Source: Pseudomonas nicosulfuronedens
GTDB taxonomy: Bacteria; Pseudomonadota; Gammaproteobacteria; Pseudomonadales; Pseudomonadaceae
Assembly (NCBI RefSeq): GCF_005877905.1
Contig: NZ_SWDV01000023.1
Span: 82,013-146,012 of the forward strand
Length of the DNA: 64,000 nucleotides
Reading direction: 5' to 3'
Each line of letters begins with the position of its first letter. The stretch's first letter is position 1. A program made the translations under genes and the position numbers. Of the stretch, positions 61,167 to 64,000 are shown one piece after another. The notes below the pieces were generated by a model. The model did no database searches, was not told the origin of the DNA, and worked only from the letters and a program-made list of their open reading frames with translations.

Positions 61167-61598
61167 ATGTCCAGACTCAAGCCTCTGCTATCGGCAATCC
61201 TCGGCCTCGCCCTGCTGGGCTCCAGCCCGCTGCTGCTGGCCGATCCAGGCAAGAACAAGGGCCATGGCAACAGCGGCCAGCACGGCAACCAGGGCCAGGG
61301 TGGTGGCAACAACTGGCAGGGTGGCGGCCCCAGCATCGATATCGGCGGTGTACAGGTCATCCTCAATGACAACCGCAGCTACTGGAACCCGGGTGCATCG
61401 CTGCCACCCGGCATCCAGAAGAACCTCGCGCGCGGCAAACCACTGCCACCGGGCATCGCCAAGAAGCTCGACGGCCGCCTCGTCGGGCGTCTCCCTCACT
61501 ACGACGGCTACGAATGGCAACAGGCCGGCACCGACCTGCTACTGGTAACCATCGCCACCGGCGTCATCTACGAAGTGCTGCATAACGTGCTGGATTGA
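61167..61598 (+). CDS. RcnB/CigR-family exported protein
   Basis: A 143-residue protein with a signal peptide (to about LLLA-25), a Gly/Asn/His linker (GHGNSGQHGNQGQGGGNNW) and a C-terminal RcnB-like domain with LPPGIQKNLARGKPLPPGIAKKL and GYEWQQAGTDLLLVTIATGVIYEVL, ending in a membrane-anchoring helix. It resembles the CigR anti-virulence family of Salmonella in domain layout; its role here is unknown. I chose the ATG at 61167, where the signal peptide begins; GGAG is about 12 bases upstream. The PPGIxK repeat occurs twice. Confidence 0.82.
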   Translation: MSRLKPLLSAILGLALLGSSPLLLADPGKNKGHGNSGQHGNQGQGGGNNWQGGGPSIDIGGVQVILNDNRSYWNPGASLPPGIQKNLARGKPLPPGIAKKLDGRLVGRLPHYDGYEWQQAGTDLLLVTIATGVIYEVLHNVLD

Positions 61599-61609
61599 TC
61601 CTCCCGAAC

Positions 61610-61635
61610 CTGTAGGGGCTGGTCGCTCCTACAGG
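61610..61635. repeat. Degenerate REP-like palindrome
   Basis: CCTGTAGGGGCTGGTCGCTC and CTACAGG form a short imperfect palindrome of the GTAGGAGC type after the CigR-like gene. Confidence 0.6.
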
Positions 61636-61707
61636 CTTTACCTGGAACTCCGCCCTTGCGATTCTCCTCAAACCTTGCCCCCATCGCCTTGCCGCTGGAG
61701 TTCCCGC

Positions 61708-62340
61708 ATGCCCCCTCAAGCCCCCGAATTCGACGGCCAGCGTTGGAGCAACGCCGACGAAGACCGTGTCGAAGTCGTGACCGCCGATCCCCGCTGGCCG
61801 CAGCGTTTTGCTGAAGAAGCCGACGCCATCGCCCAGGCAGCCGACCTACCCGGCCTGGGCATCGAACACATCGGCAGCACCGCCGTGCCGGGGCTGGACG
61901 CCAAGCCGATCATCGACATCCTCCTGCTGCCGCCGCCTGGCAGCGACCCGCACCACCTGATCGAACCTCTGCAGGGCCTGGGCTACCAGTACTGGGCCGA
62001 AAACCCCGACACTTCGCGGATGTTCTTCGTCAAAGGCATGCCGCCGCTGGGCAGCGGGCGCACCCACCACGTCCACGTCATGGGCCTGAACGAAGCCTCG
62101 CGCCGTCTGCTGTTTCGCGATTGGCTGCGCACCCACCCCGAAGACGCCCGGCTATACGCGCAGGTGAAACACGAAATGGCCCGGCGCTTCCCCACCGACC
62201 GCGACGCCTACACCGAGGGCAAGGACGAGGTGGTCGCGCAGATACTGGGGCGCGCGCTCAACCCACCGGAGCACCACCGCGACAGCTCAGGGGATGCACC
62301 CCAAGGTGGAGAAATCCAGGGCCCGGGCTGCCCGCGTTAA
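61708..62340 (+). CDS. GrpB/UPF0157 nucleotidyltransferase-superfamily protein
   Basis: A 210-residue protein of the GrpB (UPF0157) family, a nucleotidyltransferase-like fold with unsettled function. It shows DPRWPQRFAEEADAIAQA, then LGIEHIGSTAVPGLDAKPIIDILL with the GST and DxD-type positions, and the conserved THHVHVMG segment. GGAG precedes the ATG at 61708. The last 20-25 residues (after RALNPPEHH) are not conserved in style and may be variable. Confidence 0.85.
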   Translation: MPPQAPEFDGQRWSNADEDRVEVVTADPRWPQRFAEEADAIAQAADLPGLGIEHIGSTAVPGLDAKPIIDILLLPPPGSDPHHLIEPLQGLGYQYWAENPDTSRMFFVKGMPPLGSGRTHHVHVMGLNEASRRLLFRDWLRTHPEDARLYAQVKHEMARRFPTDRDAYTEGKDEVVAQILGRALNPPEHHRDSSGDAPQGGEIQGPGCPR

Positions 62341-62395
62341 TCCGCCGTTAATCCACCCGGCAGAAGCTCGGGGCTCACTCCCAGGAGGAAGTCCC

Positions 62396-62599
62396 ATGCT
62401 CAAACTCTCCGTGGTCACCTTCGCCTGCGTCACCCTGGTCGGCTGTGCCGATGCCCCGCACTACAACCACTTCGGCGCCATCGAATCGCCTGTGCGCGAA
62501 TCCTTCGGCGAAGACAACCTCGAACGCCAGCCCACCCGCGTGCGCCTGCAAAGCGACGATTACTCCGCGCAGCAACAGCGGATGATGTGGGGCCAGTGA
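62396..62599 (+). CDS. Small lipoprotein of unknown function
   Basis: A 67-residue lipoprotein with leader LKLSVVTFACVTLVGC and mature part ADAPHYNHFGAIESPVRESF, ending RMMWGQ. No known domain. AGGAGGAAGTCCC before the ATG at 62396 is one of the strongest ribosome sites in the window, so it is very probably translated. It lies between a GrpB-type gene and a DUF6434 gene. Confidence 0.78.
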   Translation: MLKLSVVTFACVTLVGCADAPHYNHFGAIESPVRESFGEDNLERQPTRVRLQSDDYSAQQQRMMWGQ

Positions 62600-62682
62600 C
62601 GCCGCTCCCCCTCGGCAGACCGCGCCAGCGGCTGCCGATTGCGTTATAACGGGCGCTCGACCACGCCACAGGAATGGATGCC

Positions 62683-62904
62683 ATGGCCTTCGACTGGCAC
62701 AGCGACCCGATCACCCAGCAAACCCCGCTGGATGCCCACTACCGCAACACCCAGAACGTCCGCCGCTTCATGACCCAGCATTGCGGGGACGACTTCCACT
62801 TCGACCGTGCCTTCATGGCCTGGGTACGCAGCGGTGCGCCAGCGAACATGGGGGCGGTGGTGGATGAGTGGAAGCGCCGCACCATGGACCATAGAAAGGC
62901 GTAG
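62683..62904 (+). CDS. DUF6434 small protein
   Basis: A 73-residue protein matching the DUF6434 pattern: FDWHSDPITQQTPLDAHY, then TQNVRRFMTQHCGDDFHFDR and FMAWVRSG. The family is of unknown function and occurs in short cytoplasmic proteins. I chose the ATG at 62683, nine bases from AGGA; an ATG at 62674 is too close to it. It precedes an unknown gene by three bases. Confidence 0.75.
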   Translation: MAFDWHSDPITQQTPLDAHYRNTQNVRRFMTQHCGDDFHFDRAFMAWVRSGAPANMGAVVDEWKRRTMDHRKA

Positions 62905-62907
62905 TGA

Positions 62908-63330
62908 ATGCAACGACCGACATTCACTGCCGAACAGGTATGCAGTCGCACCGGCAAAGGGAAACAGGACAAAAACGTCCGCCAGTGGCTCATCAGCGTC
63001 CCCGTTACCGAAAGAGCTGAATTCCTCAAGAAACTCTGGTCGCTGAACTACCGCTACGCTCTCGAGCTGTTCCAGGCCGCGCAGCTGCCTGCCAATGAGA
63101 ACAGGCAACTGGTCCAACATTGGCTCCTTACCGGTCACCACAATGCAGCCCAAGCTCTTATTCAGCGCGCCACGGCAGTCCTGGGGGAAAAAACGTTCTG
63201 GCGCATCGCCTCTGAGGAGACGCTGACTCCTGCCATGCGAGAACTTCTGAACTACTACGGCGGCAGCCAATTGGATCCAATGTGCGCGGTCTCAACAGCT
63301 CCCAGCGTTGACTCCAGCTCCCAGCCATAG
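62908..63330 (+). CDS. Uncharacterised 140-residue protein
   Basis: I do not recognise this protein. It has a basic N-terminus (QRPTFTAEQVCSRTGKGKQD), then helical segments (RAEFLKKLWSLNYRYALELFQ, LVQHWLLTGHHNAAQALIQR). The N-terminus TFTAEQV might be a small DNA-binding helix. The base composition appears less GC-rich than genes to the left, and the 3' end overlaps the convergent gene at 63292 by 39 bases. AAGG precedes the ATG at 62908. Confidence 0.6.
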   Translation: MQRPTFTAEQVCSRTGKGKQDKNVRQWLISVPVTERAEFLKKLWSLNYRYALELFQAAQLPANENRQLVQHWLLTGHHNAAQALIQRATAVLGEKTFWRIASEETLTPAMRELLNYYGGSQLDPMCAVSTAPSVDSSSQP

Positions 63331-63729
63331 TGTGAAGCTGCCATCGGGAATCGGCATCGCCTGCCGCACCACGCTATAGCGCATCGGCAGCACACCGCCG
63401 GTGCTGACCTTCAAGCGATCAGCCAACGCCAGCACCTCCTCGAAGGAAGCCTCCGGCAGGTACTTGTTGAGGGCGTAGCTGTCACGGCCGATCAGCACCT
63501 GCACTGCATGGACGTCCTGCCCGAGAGGGTCATAGGCCAACAGGCCCTGCAACTCGATGCGCGCCGGCAGCCGGAACAGCGCCCTCACCAGCAGCAACGA
63601 CACACCGGGCACCACCTCCGCTGCCGTCGCCAGCGGCACCAGAAAGACATCCTCCCGCGCGCCATCCTGCCAGCGCCACAGGTCGCTCAGTTCCAGATGC
63701 TCTTCGGTGAATTCGTCCAGCCTGACCAT
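63292..63729 (-). CDS. Uncharacterised protein following an HTH gene
   Basis: A 145-residue acidic protein (FTEEHLELSDLWRWQDGAREDVFLVPL; key part LSDLWRWQDG) with a central region LQGLLAYDPLGQDVHAVQVLIGRDSYALNKYL. No family is recognised. I chose the ATG at 63729, preceded by GAAGCAGG; an in-frame TTG at 63741 overlaps the stop of the HTH gene. It probably forms an operon with that gene. The 3' end overlaps the opposite-strand gene by 39 bases, which leaves some doubt about which annotated end is correct. Confidence 0.55.
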   Translation of the reverse strand: MVRLDEFTEEHLELSDLWRWQDGAREDVFLVPLATAAEVVPGVSLLLVRALFRLPARIELQGLLAYDPLGQDVHAVQVLIGRDSYALNKYLPEASFEEVLALADRLKVSTGGVLPMRYSVVRQAMPIPDGSFTLWLGAGVNAGSC

Positions 63730-63737
63730 GGCCTGCT

Positions 63738-64000
63738 TCAAGAGTCGTTGTCGTTCTCGGCGGGAGCCCCGAAGTCAGGCCTGAATTGCTCAACTTGAGG
63801 CACAACCTCTCCAGTCAGCAACCAAACGGCGTACTGCGGATAGACCCGCAGCAGAATGCTCACCTCTTCAGTGCCCATGCGAATGATGCCTTTGCTGATG
63901 TTCTTCCAGCGCTGGTGGTTCGTATCACCCTGGAAGCTCAGATATTTGGGGCCCGCCAAACGAACTAATTGGACCGCCCTGCCGAGGATGTCTTTCTGGT
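63738..64000 (-). CDS. XRE/HTH-like DNA-binding protein (5' end outside window)
   Basis: The frame is open to the right edge, so the start is not seen. The visible 87 codons include LGRAVQLVRLAGPKYLSFQG, then NHQRWKNISKGIIRMGTEEVS and RVYPQYAVWLLTGEVVPQVEQ. The RWKNI...YPQYAxWLLTG pattern resembles a group of small lambda-repressor-like (XRE) proteins common in pseudomonads and phage. It is followed by the unknown gene at 63292-63729 with coupled spacing. Confidence 0.6.
   Translation of the reverse strand, partial: QKDILGRAVQLVRLAGPKYLSFQGDTNHQRWKNISKGIIRMGTEEVSILLRVYPQYAVWLLTGEVVPQVEQFRPDFGAPAENDNDS

Overview
The window is a high-GC, gene-dense piece of chromosome from a Pseudomonas species, most likely a relative of P. 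aeruginosa (nitroreducens/citronellolis-like). The support is the close match of many proteins to P. aeruginosa families (MapZ, CioAB, TauABCD, MscL, RadA), the typical Pseudomonas intergenic palindromes beginning GTAGGAGCGAGC, and gene order I recall from strain PAO1. No rRNA, tRNA, CRISPR array, insertion sequence or complete prophage was seen.

Layout. 1-12 kb: cstA (3' end cut off by the window), a DUF3015 protein, the PilZ protein mapZ, radA, two small coiled-coil proteins behind a possible ANR site, mscL, a TerC/CBS/CorC membrane protein, a ferredoxin-NADP reductase, an orphan TRAP-type binding protein, rlmG and an alpha/beta hydrolase. 12-20 kb: a tight five-gene operon for a Tat-exported molybdenum hydroxylase (large subunit, 2Fe-2S subunit, tri-haem cytochrome c, XdhC-like and MocA-like maturation proteins), then a divergent MFS exporter. 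20-29 kb: the cyanide-insensitive quinol oxidase operon (cioA, cioB, DUF2474), then a MetQ-like binding protein, a Cys/Met gamma-lyase-family enzyme, a degenerate sigma-54-activator-like AAA+ protein and a BetT choline transporter.

29.5-47.8 kb is a large sulfur-scavenging region: an OPT transporter, tauABCD with an extra sulfonate-binding protein, and an operon with three more binding proteins, two LLM flavin monooxygenases and two acyl-CoA-dehydrogenase-like proteins. A LysR regulator follows, divergent from a thiol dioxygenase and a four-domain rhodanese. Five periplasmic binding proteins appear to depend on one visible permease/ATPase pair (TauBC). A plausible flow is uptake of organosulfonates, oxygenolytic release of sulfite by TauD and the LLM enzymes, and thiol/sulfane-sulfur handling by the dioxygenase and rhodanese.

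47.8-64 kb is mixed: a YedA-like exporter with an Lrp regulator; a thiolase, long-form FabG and MaoC protein with an AraC regulator; an EF-hand protein; MazG and CmoM; two DUF4136 lipoproteins around a phosphodiesterase-like lipoprotein; an overlapping operon joining a GNAT, a DsrE-like protein, a GcvH-like lipoyl-carrier candidate and a DdpX-type dipeptidase; small exported proteins; and a right edge of apparently lower GC with an HTH-like gene and unknown genes.

Compared with PAO1 gene order as I remember it, the window joins blocks that are far apart there (about PA4606-PA4627, PA3928-PA3938, PA2594-PA2603 and PA4785-PA4787). The most interesting leads are the five-binding-protein sulfonate region with a candidate LysR operator, the DsrE/GcvH-like pair, the AAA+ protein lacking its sigma-54 loop and arginine fingers, and the A-rich motif at the cstA start.
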